NCBI RefSeq assembly: GCF_003402535.2
Contig: NZ_AP025171.1
Span: forward strand, 2,170,001 to 2,234,000
Direction: 5' to 3'
DNA length: 64,000 bases
Source: Cupriavidus sp. P-10
GTDB taxonomy: Bacteria; Pseudomonadota; Gammaproteobacteria; Burkholderiales; Burkholderiaceae
Shown piece by piece: positions 44,851 to 54,036 of this stretch. Below the pieces are notes generated by a model. The model did no database searches, was not told the DNA's origin, and was given only the letters and a program-made list of their open reading frames with translations. How positions within the stretch are numbered: the first letter of the stretch is position 1; every line of letters begins with the position of its first letter. The translations under genes were made by a program, and so were the position numbers.

Positions 44851-46026
44851 ATGAGCGGCCCGCCGCCCCAGGCGTGGCTGAACGCACTGCTTGTCCTGAT
44901 CGAGAACTGCCAGCTTGGCCTGCTGTGGCTGTGGCATGTGCTGGGCCTGACCGGCACCAGCCATGGCCAGCCGGCCTGGCCATGGGCGCAGCGCATTGCC
45001 GGCGAAACGCTGCTGATCGACCTTGCCCTGGCACGCCAGGTCGGCTTCAGCCTGTGCGCGTTCGCCGTCGCCGTGCTGGCGGTCGCCGTCGCCATTGCCT
45101 GGCGCCGGGGCCGCCCGGTACTGCTGGCGTCTGCGGTGCTGGCCCTGCTGCTGGCGCCGTGGCCACGGGTGTCGCTGCTGCTCAGTCCCGCCAGCCCCAC
45201 CAGCTTCCATACCAGCCCTACCCGCTTTGCCGTCGACGCCATCGTGCTGGGGCAGCGCGTCTACGCGCAGCATTGCGCCGCGTGCCACGGCAATGATGGC
45301 CGCGGCGAAGGACCGCTGGCCGCCAGCCTGCCCCAGTGGCCGCCGACGCTGGCCAGCCCCCTGCTCGCGCGCCGCGCCGATGGCGAGCTGTTCTGGCACG
45401 TGCTGTCCGGCATGCGCGACCGCCGCGGCCAGCCGACCATGCCGGCATTCCGCGGCCAGCTTGCCGATCGCGAGGCCTGGGCCGTGATCGACTACATGAA
45501 AGCGTTGTCGGCCGCCAACAGTGCCGAAGGCAACTGGCCGGTGCCGCTGCGGTTACCGGAGATGGCGATCCGCTGCGGCGACGCGTCCCCGGTGGCGCTG
45601 TCGCACTGGCGCGGCGAGCAGCGCGTGCGGCTGGTGGCGGTGGACGCAGCCGCCACTTCCCTGCCCTATGAAGACCCGCGCTTCCTGACCGTGCTCGTCA
45701 CACCGGACGGCAGCGTGCCGGCGCAGGTACCGCGCTTCCGCGCCGGCTGCACGGCGACGTCGGCCCAGGCCTGGCAAGCCGTGGCGGCGATTGCCGGGTT
45801 GCCGCCGGCACAGCTGGCGGGCACCCAGCTGCTCGCCGACCGGGCGGGATGGCTGCGCGCGCGCGGCACGCCGGGCAGCGCATGGTCCGATGCCGACCTC
45901 GTCTGCGTGTCCGGGCCGGCGGCCGCGACGCCGGCCATGTCCGCCGCGATCGATGGCCTGACGGCACTGTTGCTGCGCATGGATGCCGAGCCGGTACGCT
46001 TCGTCAAAGGCGGCTTTATCCATTAA
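44851..46026 (+). CDS. Membrane-anchored c-type cytochrome of unknown role
   Basis: A 391-residue protein. About three N-terminal hydrophobic helices (WLNALLVLIENCQLGLLWLW; VGFSLCAFAVAVLAVAVAIA; PVLLASAVLALLLA) precede a mono-haem domain with CAACH and the distal methionine probably in TMPAFRG. A C-terminal domain of about 160 residues with a possible thioredoxin-like pattern follows; I do not recognise it. The ATG at 44851 is used; TTG 44827 is also in frame. It follows the sulfonate ABC genes closely and may accept electrons from an oxidation in the periplasm, but no sulfite dehydrogenase is present. Confidence 0.7.
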   Translation: MSGPPPQAWLNALLVLIENCQLGLLWLWHVLGLTGTSHGQPAWPWAQRIAGETLLIDLALARQVGFSLCAFAVAVLAVAVAIAWRRGRPVLLASAVLALLLAPWPRVSLLLSPASPTSFHTSPTRFAVDAIVLGQRVYAQHCAACHGNDGRGEGPLAASLPQWPPTLASPLLARRADGELFWHVLSGMRDRRGQPTMPAFRGQLADREAWAVIDYMKALSAANSAEGNWPVPLRLPEMAIRCGDASPVALSHWRGEQRVRLVAVDAAATSLPYEDPRFLTVLVTPDGSVPAQVPRFRAGCTATSAQAWQAVAAIAGLPPAQLAGTQLLADRAGWLRARGTPGSAWSDADLVCVSGPAAATPAMSAAIDGLTALLLRMDAEPVRFVKGGFIH

Positions 46027-46157
46027 GGATGGATTGTTCGCTGGCAGCGAATTCTGACTTTCCAGCCGCCGCCGCCATCGACCTCGCGCGGGACAGTACC
46101 CTCGGCTTCATGAAGGACCAGCCTGGACGCTGACATGTTGCGGTTAAGGATGGCGCC

Positions 46158-47069
46158 ATGAGCGCCATGGGAAGTTCGCGGCCCCTGCAGGGCATCGCGC
46201 TGATGGTTGCCGCGGTGGCATGCTTTGCCGCGCTCGATACGATGACCAAGATCACCGGCGCCGCCGTCCCGGTGGTGATGGCACTGTGGGTCCGCTATCT
46301 CGCGCAGGCGGCACTGACCGGCGCGGTGCTGCTGCCGGCGCGCGGCCGCATCCTGCTGCGCACGCGCCGGCCGTGGCTGCAGGCCGTGCGCGCGGTGACG
46401 ATGCTGCTGTCCAGCGCCTGTGCGTTCTTCAGCCTGCAGGTGCTGCCGGTGGGCGAGTTCACCGCGGTGGTCAGCCTGACGCCGCTGGCGATCGCGCTGG
46501 CGGCGGCGACGCTGTTCGGCGAGCGCATGTCTGCGCTGCGCTGGCTCTGCCTGCTGGCCGGATTTGCCGGCGCGCTGGTGGTGATCCGACCCGGCGCCGA
46601 CCTGGAACCGGCCATGCTGCTGCCGCTCGCGGCGGTTTGCCTTAACGCCGCCTACCAGTTGCTGACCAGCGTGCTGACCCGGATCGACGGCGCCGGCACC
46701 ACGCATTTCTATACAGGCTGCATTGCCGCGGTGCTGCTGTCGGCGGCGCTGCCGCTGGCGTGGACCTGGCACGTCGACGCGCTGCACTGGTGGCTGCTGG
46801 CGGGCATGGCGCTGGCCGGCTGCGCCGGCCATATGTTCCTGGTGCTGGCCTATGCCCGCGCGCCGGTTAGCGTGCTGACGCCCTATCTCTACCTGCAGAT
46901 CGCCTTTGCCATGCTGGGCGGCTGGCTGGTATTCGGCTGGCTGCCCGATGCCTGGTCGCTGCTGGGCGTGGCGATGATCGCCGCCAGCGGCGTGGCCGGC
47001 ACCGCGGTGGCAGCCCGCGAGCGTGCCTTGCCGGCACGGCCCGCGGCGCGGCAAGCGAGCGCGGTCTAG
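46158..47069 (+). CDS. EamA/DMT family transporter
   Basis: A 303-residue inner-membrane protein with ten predicted helices in two EamA repeats. PVGEFTAVVSLTPLAIALAA and the second-repeat LAYARAPVSVLTPYLYLQI are typical. Family members export or import amino acids, nucleosides and other small metabolites. AAGGA lies 7 nt before the ATG at 46158. It converges with the dehydroshikimate dehydratase gene. Its substrate cannot be told. Confidence 0.85.
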   Translation: MSAMGSSRPLQGIALMVAAVACFAALDTMTKITGAAVPVVMALWVRYLAQAALTGAVLLPARGRILLRTRRPWLQAVRAVTMLLSSACAFFSLQVLPVGEFTAVVSLTPLAIALAAATLFGERMSALRWLCLLAGFAGALVVIRPGADLEPAMLLPLAAVCLNAAYQLLTSVLTRIDGAGTTHFYTGCIAAVLLSAALPLAWTWHVDALHWWLLAGMALAGCAGHMFLVLAYARAPVSVLTPYLYLQIAFAMLGGWLVFGWLPDAWSLLGVAMIAASGVAGTAVAARERALPARPAARQASAV

Positions 47070-47073
47070 CGCT

Positions 47074-47955
47074 CTACCGTGCCGCGTGCGCAGCGCCGCC
47101 GGCGCGCGCTGCGGCCACGGGCGCGCCGTTGGTGACTGCCTCCAGCCATTCCAGCGAGCGCAGCCCATCCTGCGCAACCGGCAACGGGGGCGCCACACGG
47201 AAGGCATCGTTGAACACCTCCAGCGACAGCGGTCCGCAATAGCCCGCCCGGAGCACGGCACGCGTGAAGCCGACGACAGGCAGGTCGCCTTGGCCGGGGA
47301 AATTGCGGTGGTGGCGGCTCCAGGTGCGCACGTCCAGCGACATGCGTGGTGCGTCGGCAAGCTGCACGAAGAAAATCCGTTCGGCCGGCACGGCGTCTAG
47401 GCCGTGCAGCGTATCCCCCAGCGCGAGCGTATGGAAGCTGTCCAGCATCAGCCCCAGCGCGGGATGCCCGGCGCGCTGCACGATGTCCCACGCCTGCCGC
47501 CAGCGGCGCACATGGCGGCCCCAGGCCAGCGCCTCGTAGCCCAGGCGCAGGCCACGGCGGGCCGCGGCTTCGGCCAGCGCATGCAGGTCGGCGGCGGCGC
47601 GCGCGGGATCGTCGAGCGCCGCGTCCTGCACGTTGCTGCAGACCAGTGCCAGGTCCACCCCGAGTTGCTCCATCGCATCGAACTTCCGCTCGGCACGCGC
47701 CAGCTCGGCGGCGGACAGGCCGCCCGGCATGGCCTCGAAATCGCGCAGCGGCTGGTAGAGCAGGATCTGCAGGCCCAGGTCGGCGGCCATGCGGCGGACC
47801 TCGGCGGGCGTGCCGGGGAATTGCAGCAGGTCGTCCTCGAAGATTTCCACGCCGTCGAAACCGGCATCGGCAGCGGCTTGCAGCTTCTCCGGCAACGATC
47901 CCGACAAGGTGACGGTAGCGATCGATTTGCGCAGCGGGGCAGGAAAGAGAGTCAT
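47074..47955 (-). CDS. quiC: 3-dehydroshikimate dehydratase (sugar phosphate isomerase/epimerase fold)
   Basis: A 293-residue TIM barrel. It opens RKSIATVTLSGSLPEKLQAA and GFDGVEIFEDDLL, close to the N-terminal domain of QuiC-type dehydroshikimate dehydratases, with metal ligands likely in the LGYEALAWG, LMLDSFHT and LSLEVFND strands. It converts 3-dehydroshikimate to protocatechuate. In pseudomonads this domain is often fused to an HPPD-like domain; here it stands alone and an HPPD-like gene lies 6 kb away. The ATG at 47955 is chosen at the start of homology. It is divergent from an IclR gene. Confidence 0.8.
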   Translation of the reverse strand: MTLFPAPLRKSIATVTLSGSLPEKLQAAADAGFDGVEIFEDDLLQFPGTPAEVRRMAADLGLQILLYQPLRDFEAMPGGLSAAELARAERKFDAMEQLGVDLALVCSNVQDAALDDPARAAADLHALAEAAARRGLRLGYEALAWGRHVRRWRQAWDIVQRAGHPALGLMLDSFHTLALGDTLHGLDAVPAERIFFVQLADAPRMSLDVRTWSRHHRNFPGQGDLPVVGFTRAVLRAGYCGPLSLEVFNDAFRVAPPLPVAQDGLRSLEWLEAVTNGAPVAAARAGGAAHAAR

Positions 47956-48039
47956 GGCGGTCAGTCGAGGTAGCGGCTTGGATTTCCCAAGGTTATGAGC
48001 CATCATTGCCCTCAACAACCGTCATTCGCGCGCGTGCGT

Positions 48040-48071
48040 GCGACAATCGCTCCAATGCGATCATCTATCGC
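48040..48071. promoter_or_regulatory. GCGAT-type repeats in the quiC-IclR divergent promoter
   Basis: GCGACAATCGC (48040-48050) and GCGATCATCTATCGC (48057-48071) are two adjacent inverted repeats sharing TGCGA/TCGC halves, just upstream of the IclR start. They resemble the ATCGCAC-containing boxes of PcaU/PobR-type IclR regulators. Confidence 0.4.
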
Positions 48072-48089
48072 GCGAAGCAAGGGTTAACC

Positions 48090-48857
48090 ATGGAAAACGA
48101 ACAGCTGAACCGGCGCGACTGGATCGCCGGGCTGGAGAAGGGCCTGGCCATCCTGGAGGCCTTCGACAACGACCACCCGCGCCTGACGCCCACGCAGGCG
48201 GCCGAGCGCACCGGCCTGACGCGCACCGCCGCGCGCCGCTACCTGCTGACGCTGGAGCACCTGGGCTACACCACCAGCGACGGCACGCTGTTCAGCCTGA
48301 CGCCGCGCGTGCTCAAGGTGGGCTGGTCGTATTTCGATTCGGCGCGGCTGCCGCGCACGGTGCAGCCCTTCCTGCAGCAGATCACCGCGCAGCTGGGCGA
48401 GGCCGCCTACCTGAGCGTGCTCGATGGCTGGGAGCTGGTGTTCATCGCCCGCACCAGCACCAACCGCGTCATGAGCACGGGCTTTGTGCTGGGCGCGCGG
48501 GTGCCGGCTCCGCTGGGATCGGCGGGCGTGATGATGCTGGCGTCGCAGCCGGAGGAACAGGTCAGGGCATGGCTGGAGAGTGTGGTGCTGGCGCCCTACA
48601 CGCCCTACACCATCCTGCAGCACGACCGGCTGCTGGAAGAGATCCGCAAGGCCGGCGCGCAGGGCTATGCGATGCTGGAGCAGCAACTGCAGACCGGCGT
48701 GCGCGGCGTGGCGGTGCCGCTGCGCGATCGCCACGGCAAGGTGATCGCCGCGCTGTCGGTCAACATGCCGATCGGCGACGAAACCCCGCAGCAGGCGCTG
48801 GACCGCGTGCTGCAGGTGTTGCAGGACACGGCGCTGCTGATCATGCGCGTGCTGTAG
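48090..48857 (+). CDS. IclR family regulator (PcaR/PobR-like)
   Basis: A 255-residue IclR regulator. It opens DWIAGLEKGLAILEAFD, typical of the Pca/Pob branch, with a winged helix to about 80 (RLTPTQAAERTGLTRTAARRYLLTLEHLGY) and an IclR effector domain after it. This branch controls protocatechuate and 4-hydroxybenzoate genes. It is divergent from the dehydroshikimate dehydratase gene, which produces protocatechuate, so control of quinate/shikimate use is likely. The ATG at 48090 starts the homology. Confidence 0.87.
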   Translation: MENEQLNRRDWIAGLEKGLAILEAFDNDHPRLTPTQAAERTGLTRTAARRYLLTLEHLGYTTSDGTLFSLTPRVLKVGWSYFDSARLPRTVQPFLQQITAQLGEAAYLSVLDGWELVFIARTSTNRVMSTGFVLGARVPAPLGSAGVMMLASQPEEQVRAWLESVVLAPYTPYTILQHDRLLEEIRKAGAQGYAMLEQQLQTGVRGVAVPLRDRHGKVIAALSVNMPIGDETPQQALDRVLQVLQDTALLIMRVL

Positions 48858-48861
48858 CGGC

Positions 48862-49815
48862 CTACCCTTCCAGCGAAGTCGCCAGCGCGTGCGGCCCCTG
48901 TGTCAGCTGCGCCTTCAGGAAGGCCAGGCACACGCGCATGCGCGCAGAGGCCGACGCGCGCGCGCTGGTCACGGCCCAGATGTCGGACGGATGCTGCCAG
49001 CCGGGCAGCACGCGCACCAGTTCGCCCGCGCGCACGGCGGCAGCCACGTCCCAGACCGACGCCATGATGATGCCGTAGCCCTCCAGGGCCCACTCGTGCG
49101 TCACGTCGGCAACATTCGATGCCATCGGGCCGGTGACTTTCGTGGTTTCCCAGCCGCCACCCTCCCCCTGCAGCCGCCACACGCCAAAGGCCTGGTCGCG
49201 CTCGCGCAACAGCAGGCAGTCATGGCGCGGCAGGTCGGACGGATGCTCCGGCATGCCGCGCCGCGCCAGGTAGGCCGGCGCCGCGCATAGCACGCGGCTG
49301 CCGGTGGCGATGCGGCTGGCGATCAGGTGCGGCTCCTGCACCTCGCCCACCCGGATATCGAGGTCGAACTGCTCGCCGATCAGGTCGACGCGGCGGTCGA
49401 GCAGTTCCAGCCACACCTCCAGCCCCGGATGCTGCTGCCGCAGCCGCGACAGCACCGGCGCCACGTGCCGCCGCCCCAACCGCAGGCTGGTGGCGATGCG
49501 CAACTGCCCGCGCGCTTCGCCACCGGCACCGCCGACCGCCTCAAGCATGCCGTCCACGTCCTCCAGGATCTTCTGCGCCCACGCAAACGCGCTCTCGCCT
49601 TCGGCCGTAACGCTGACGCGGCGCGTGGTGCGGTGGAACAGCTTTGCGCCAAGCATGGCCTCCAGCATGGCGATGCGCTTGCTCACATGGGCCGGCGAGA
49701 TGCCTGTCTCGTTGGCCGCGGCAATAAAGCTGGCGCGTCGCGCCACCGTGCAGAACAGCCGCAGGTCGCGCAGGAACGGGTCATTGTTCGCGCTGGGCGC
49801 ATGCTGAGTTTCCAT
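48862..49815 (-). CDS. LysR family transcriptional regulator
   Basis: A 317-residue regulator. Its winged helix (LRLFCTVARRASFIAAANETGISPAHVSKRIAMLE) is followed by an effector domain (LRIATSLRLGRRHVAPVLSRL onward). It is divergent from aroQ with a 91-bp gap, so it probably controls that gene and itself. It converges with the IclR gene 4 bp away. The inducer is likely a quinate or shikimate intermediate; this is an inference from position. Confidence 0.85.
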   Translation of the reverse strand: METQHAPSANNDPFLRDLRLFCTVARRASFIAAANETGISPAHVSKRIAMLEAMLGAKLFHRTTRRVSVTAEGESAFAWAQKILEDVDGMLEAVGGAGGEARGQLRIATSLRLGRRHVAPVLSRLRQQHPGLEVWLELLDRRVDLIGEQFDLDIRVGEVQEPHLIASRIATGSRVLCAAPAYLARRGMPEHPSDLPRHDCLLLRERDQAFGVWRLQGEGGGWETTKVTGPMASNVADVTHEWALEGYGIIMASVWDVAAAVRAGELVRVLPGWQHPSDIWAVTSARASASARMRVCLAFLKAQLTQGPHALATSLEG

Positions 49816-49906
49816 GGCAGTGGATGATGGGACAAGGGCTAAACGATAGGCTATCGGCCGTGGCCGCGCCAGCATCGGGGCCGATTACAGGGAACATGAA
49901 GGAGAC

Positions 49907-50383
49907 ATGATGAAGACAGTACTGGTGCTCAACGGGCCCAACCTCAACCTGCTCGGCACGCGCGAGCCGGCCGTCTATGGCAGCGAGACGCTGGCCGACG
50001 TGGAGCGCATCTGCCAGCAGGCCGCGCAGCGGCTCGGGCTGCGGGCCGAGTGCCGGCAGAGCAACCATGAAGGGCAGCTGATCGACTGGATCCACGAGGC
50101 GGGCAAGCTGTGCGCGAGCGGCGAAATGGCCGGCGTGGTGCTGAACGCAGGGGCGCTCACGCATACCTCGATCGCGCTGCACGATGCGATCAAGGGCGCG
50201 GCGGTGCCGGTGATCGAGTACCACGTCTCCAACGTGCATGCGCGCGAGGCGTTCCGGCACAAGTCGTGGATTTCGCCGGTGGCGGTGGCGGTGATGGCGG
50301 GGCTGGGGGTGAAGGGGTATGGCTTGGCGGTGGCGGCACTGGCGCAGGTGACGGGGGCGCAAACTGAGTCGCAGCTCGCTTAA
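49907..50383 (+). CDS. aroQ: 3-dehydroquinate dehydratase, type II
   Basis: A 158-residue type II dehydroquinase, a dodecameric flavodoxin-like enzyme. LNGPNLNLLGTREPAVYG holds the catalytic Arg and flexible-loop Tyr, QSNHEGQLIDWIHEA the conserved Asn-His-Glu, and EYHVSNVHARE the terminal His. The usual NPGAYTHTS segment reads NAGALTHTS. It interconverts 3-dehydroquinate and 3-dehydroshikimate; among catabolic neighbours it is probably the quinate-degradation isozyme. AAGGAG precedes ATG 49907; ATG 49910 follows directly. Confidence 0.92.
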   Translation: MMKTVLVLNGPNLNLLGTREPAVYGSETLADVERICQQAAQRLGLRAECRQSNHEGQLIDWIHEAGKLCASGEMAGVVLNAGALTHTSIALHDAIKGAAVPVIEYHVSNVHAREAFRHKSWISPVAVAVMAGLGVKGYGLAVAALAQVTGAQTESQLA

Positions 50384-50434
50384 CGCAATCAGCAATGCGT
50401 GTTGCGATGCGCCGGCAATTCCCGCAGGCCGGCT

Positions 50435-50458
50435 CCCTCTCCCGCGAGCGGGAGAGGG
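50435..50458. repeat. Dispersed palindrome, copy 3
   Basis: CCCTCTCCCGC-GA-GCGGGAGAGGG, perfect 11-bp arms, in the convergent gap between aroQ and the porin gene. It may serve as a transcript end barrier for both. Confidence 0.85.
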
Positions 50459-50492
50459 GAGAAAACCAGCGCGGATGGAAGGCTGTGAGCGC

Positions 50493-51557
50493 TCAGAACT
50501 TATGCCTGACCCCCGCCATCACTCCCACCCGCGTCTTGTTCCCATACGTATTCCCGCTGTTCACAAACGCCGCGCCGCTATTGAGCGCGATCCACTGCCC
50601 CTGCAGGTGGGTGTAGTCCACCTCCACATACACGTCGGTACGCTTGCTGAAGTTGTAATCCAGCATGCCCGCCGTGGTCAGCCGCTTGCCGCCCTGCCCC
50701 GCGTGCCGCAGCCAGTCATACTGGAACGTGCCGATAAACGCCAGCGCATCCGTCAGGTTGAAGCGCGTGCCGACATAGCCCACGTTGTTGCGGTAGTCCG
50801 CCACGTCGAGCCGGTTGTTGGTATAGCCCAGGTAGTATTGCGAGCGCGCCGCCTTCCACGTCCCGCCCACGCCCCACACCGTCTGCTTGCTCGCCTGCGC
50901 CGCCGGCACCGCGCCGAAAAAGGCCGAGGTGACGTTCTGCGTCTGCTGGTAGACCGCGCCGATCTCCAGCGGCCCCGAGCTGTAGACCAGCGACCCGGCC
51001 GCGGCCGAACTGGTCTTCATGCTGCCCGGCACCTCGCCGAAGGTGTAGGCCGCGGCCACCTGCAGGCCGCCAAAGCTCTTGATGTACTTGAGCGTGTTGT
51101 CGTAGCGCAGCCCCGTGTAGTTGCCGCCCTGGTAGCCGACGATCGAGTTGTTGGCAAAGGCCATCGCCTCGTACGACGACAGCACTTCATGCGCCAGCGT
51201 GTATTGGCGGCCGAGTGCGAGCTTGCCGTAAGGACCGTCGAAGCCGACCACGGCGGTACGCCCGAACAGCCGCCCGCCCTGCTGGCTGGTTCCGGTGTCG
51301 GGCGAGAAGCCCGACTCCAGGATGAACCACGCCTTGTTGCCGCCGCCGATATCCTCGGCGCCGCGGATGCCCCAGCGGCTGCCGGTCAGCACGCCGTCGG
51401 TCATCTGCGTGCGGCCGTGGCCGGCCGCGTCTTCGTTGGTGCTGTAGCGGATGGTGGTATCGAGCAGGCCGTAGAGCGTGACGCCACCGGAAGTCTGGGC
51501 GACAGCGGGCATGCTGCCCGCGCCCAGCGCGAGCAGCGCAATGAATCGTTTGTGCAT
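50493..51557 (-). CDS. Gram-negative porin
   Basis: A 354-residue outer-membrane trimeric porin of the Burkholderiales type. Signal peptide 1-20 (MHKRFIALLALGAGSMPAVA), then QTSGGVTLYGLLDTTIRYST, the standard first strand, a GRTAVVGFDGPYGKLALGRQYT segment, and a C-terminal phenylalanine (GVRHKF) for Bam recognition. It likely admits the small acids used by the cluster. It lies 64 bp after the MFS gene on the same strand and could be co-transcribed with it. Confidence 0.9.
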   Translation of the reverse strand: MHKRFIALLALGAGSMPAVAQTSGGVTLYGLLDTTIRYSTNEDAAGHGRTQMTDGVLTGSRWGIRGAEDIGGGNKAWFILESGFSPDTGTSQQGGRLFGRTAVVGFDGPYGKLALGRQYTLAHEVLSSYEAMAFANNSIVGYQGGNYTGLRYDNTLKYIKSFGGLQVAAAYTFGEVPGSMKTSSAAAGSLVYSSGPLEIGAVYQQTQNVTSAFFGAVPAAQASKQTVWGVGGTWKAARSQYYLGYTNNRLDVADYRNNVGYVGTRFNLTDALAFIGTFQYDWLRHAGQGGKRLTTAGMLDYNFSKRTDVYVEVDYTHLQGQWIALNSGAAFVNSGNTYGNKTRVGVMAGVRHKF

Positions 51558-51621
51558 CGGAGTGTTGTCCCGGTCTTTGTTGTCGTCTCGCGGCACAAGC
51601 CGTGCCGGCGAGGGATTGTTG

Positions 51622-52950
51622 TCAGACAGCGTCAGGCACCTTGCGCGGGGCGAGGAAGAACAGCCACGTCAGCGCGATGAAGTAAGCGCACGGGATCATC
51701 GTGAACAGCACCGCGTAGTTGTTGTTGGTCACGGTCAGCACGTAGCCCACCAGCTGCGTCATGAACATGCCGCCGATCGCGCCGATCATCCCGCCGAAGC
51801 CGAACACCGAGCTGACCACGTGCTTGGGCGTGTAGTCCATCACCATGCTCCAGATATTGGCGGTCCACGCCTGGTGCGCGCCGATCGCCACCGAGATCGC
51901 CGCCACGGCCATCCACAGGCTGCTGGCGCCGGCGGCCATCACCACCGAGACGATGCACACGGCAAAGACCAGCATCGACAGCAGGCGCGCCCGCACCGCG
52001 GGCATGCCGCGCGCGATCAGCCACGACGACAGCGCGCCGCCGCCCACGCTGCCTACGTCGGCGCACAGGTAAATCACGATCAGCGGAATGCCCATCTGCG
52101 TCACGCTGATGCCGAGCTGGTATTGCTGGTTGAGGAACGGCGGCAGCCAGTACAGGTAGAACCAGAACACCGGCGCGGTAATGGCGTAGGCCAGTGCAAA
52201 GGCCCAGGTGCCGCGCATGCGCAGGATCTGCGTGTAGCGGATGCGCTGGGCCGGCGGATCGATGTCGCGGGTAACGTGCGCCAGTTCCGCGTCAGTAACG
52301 GTCGGGTGCTGCTCCGGGTTGTGGTAGCGCGCGAACCAAAACGCCAGCCAGATCGCGCCCAGCGAGGCGATCACCAGGAACGCGGCCTGCCAGCCCCAGG
52401 CCTGCAGGATCAGCGGCAGCATGATCGGCGTCAGCATCGCGCCGACGTTGGTGCCGGCATTGAAGATGCCGGTGGCGATGGCGCGCTCGCTGGCCGGGAA
52501 CCAGATGCGCGTGGTCTTGACGCACGCCGGGTAGTTGGCGGCCTCCGACAAGCCGAGGAAGAAGCGGCAGATCATGAAGCCGACCGCCGACGCCGCGAAC
52601 GCATGCGCGCCGCAGGCAATGCTCCACAGCAGCACCGCCAGCGCGAAGGCGCGCTTGACGCCCACCAGGTCGATAAAGCGGCCCTGCAGCGCAAAGCCAA
52701 TGGCATAGCCCACCTGGAACCAGAAGTTGATATTGGCGTAGTCCTGCGCGGTCCAGGCCATGGCCTTGGCCAGCACCGGCTGCAGCACGCCCAGCGCGGC
52801 GCGGTCGACGTAGTTCAGCGTGGTCGCGAAGAACACCAGCGCCAGCATGCCCCAGCGCACCTTGCCGAAGGCAAAGGCGGCGCGCACCTTGTCGCCGATC
52901 GAGTTGCCGAATGACGCGGCCGCCGGCAGCTCCTTGTGAGTCGTTGTCAT
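51622..52950 (-). CDS. MFS transporter, ACS family (quinate/shikimate or hexuronate type)
   Basis: A 442-residue 12-TM permease. WGMLALVFFATTLNYVDRAALGV is the hallmark of the ExuT/ACS branch, and TM5 reads FLGLSEAANYPACVKTTRIWFP. It imports a sugar acid or similar carboxylate with protons. It lies between the shikimate dehydrogenase-like gene (108 bp upstream) and a porin gene, all leftward, so import of quinate or shikimate is the natural guess. The ATG is at 52950. Confidence 0.85.
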   Translation of the reverse strand: MTTTHKELPAAASFGNSIGDKVRAAFAFGKVRWGMLALVFFATTLNYVDRAALGVLQPVLAKAMAWTAQDYANINFWFQVGYAIGFALQGRFIDLVGVKRAFALAVLLWSIACGAHAFAASAVGFMICRFFLGLSEAANYPACVKTTRIWFPASERAIATGIFNAGTNVGAMLTPIMLPLILQAWGWQAAFLVIASLGAIWLAFWFARYHNPEQHPTVTDAELAHVTRDIDPPAQRIRYTQILRMRGTWAFALAYAITAPVFWFYLYWLPPFLNQQYQLGISVTQMGIPLIVIYLCADVGSVGGGALSSWLIARGMPAVRARLLSMLVFAVCIVSVVMAAGASSLWMAVAAISVAIGAHQAWTANIWSMVMDYTPKHVVSSVFGFGGMIGAIGGMFMTQLVGYVLTVTNNNYAVLFTMIPCAYFIALTWLFFLAPRKVPDAV

Positions 52951-53058
52951 GTTGTCTGTCTCCACCAATGGATAGGAAGTCTTCTTTGCCGGCGTGCCTT
53001 TTTGTGGTGGCCCGCGCGCGGCTTGAGGCAAGGGCTTGCGCCCCTGCCCGTCAATGCG

Positions 53059-53892
53059 TCAGTACCGGATCTGCGCCACCTCGCGCAGGGCGTCGGGCGT
53101 GGCCGTGCCGTACCCGAAAAACTCCAGGTAGGCAGGGATCATCTCGAACAGCATGTCCGTGCCCACCTGCACCTTGCAGCCGCGGGCCAGCGCGGCCTGC
53201 AGCAGCGGCGTGTATTCCTGCTTCATCACCACCTCGCCGACCATGGCGCCGGGGGCGATGCGCGCCACGTCGAACGGCAGCGGGTCGCCGGGCTGCATGC
53301 CCAGCGGCGTGGCATTGACCACCACGTCGAAGCCATCCGGGTCCGCGGAGCCGGTGCTGACGCGCAGCGCCGGGTAGTGCGCGGCAAGGCGCTCCGCCAG
53401 GGCGCGCGCGGCTGCCTCGCGGGCATCGAACAGCGCCAGCTCGGCTACGCCGGCCGCCGCCAGCGAGGCGGCGATCGCGCTGCCCACCCCGCCGCTGCCC
53501 GACACGATGGCGCGCGCGCCTTCGAGGCCGCAGCCCTTGCGCCGGATGCCACGCACGAAGCCCTCGCCGTCAAATTGGTCGCCGACCAGCGTGCCGTCGT
53601 CGCGCCGCAGCACGGCGTTGCAGGCGCCGGCGATGCGCGCGGCGGGCGTGAGTTCGTCCACCAGCTCCACGGTGGCGACCTTGTGCGGCATGGTCACCAG
53701 CGCGCCGCGGATATTGGTCATGCGGAACAGCGCGGGGAACACCGTGGCGTAGTCGTCCGGCTTGATCCCCATCGGGATCACGGCGGCGTCGATGCCCTGC
53801 CGGTCGAACCAGGGGTTGTAGATCATCGGCGCCTTGAACGATTCCGTCGGATAGCCGATGTGGGGGATTAGCATGGTCTTGCCGTGGATCAT
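53059..53892 (-). CDS. Shikimate/quinate 5-dehydrogenase-like protein
   Basis: A 277-residue AroE-family enzyme. The substrate loop reads GYPTESFKAPMIYNPWF rather than the usual S-x-S-P-x-x-HN, the catalytic lysine is in TMPHKVAT, and an aspartate follows in GDQFDGEG. The nucleotide motif is GSGGVGSAIAASLA. It oxidises shikimate or quinate to the 3-dehydro compound, or reduces it. The diverged loop and the catabolic context suggest a degradation isozyme rather than biosynthetic AroE. The ATG is at 53892; the frame is open further upstream without a good start. Confidence 0.82.
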   Translation of the reverse strand: MIHGKTMLIPHIGYPTESFKAPMIYNPWFDRQGIDAAVIPMGIKPDDYATVFPALFRMTNIRGALVTMPHKVATVELVDELTPAARIAGACNAVLRRDDGTLVGDQFDGEGFVRGIRRKGCGLEGARAIVSGSGGVGSAIAASLAAAGVAELALFDAREAAARALAERLAAHYPALRVSTGSADPDGFDVVVNATPLGMQPGDPLPFDVARIAPGAMVGEVVMKQEYTPLLQAALARGCKVQVGTDMLFEMIPAYLEFFGYGTATPDALREVAQIRY

Positions 53893-54036
53893 GATGTGCC
53901 TGGGTTCCGGTAATTCGCGCTTCCCGGACTCCGGCATGCGTGGCCGCTGGGTGGGCCTGGCAGAGAGACGGGGGCGCGTCGTTGACCGGAGATTAGTGGT
54001 CGCCCGGCACTCAGCCAACGGTCTTATCTATCACTT

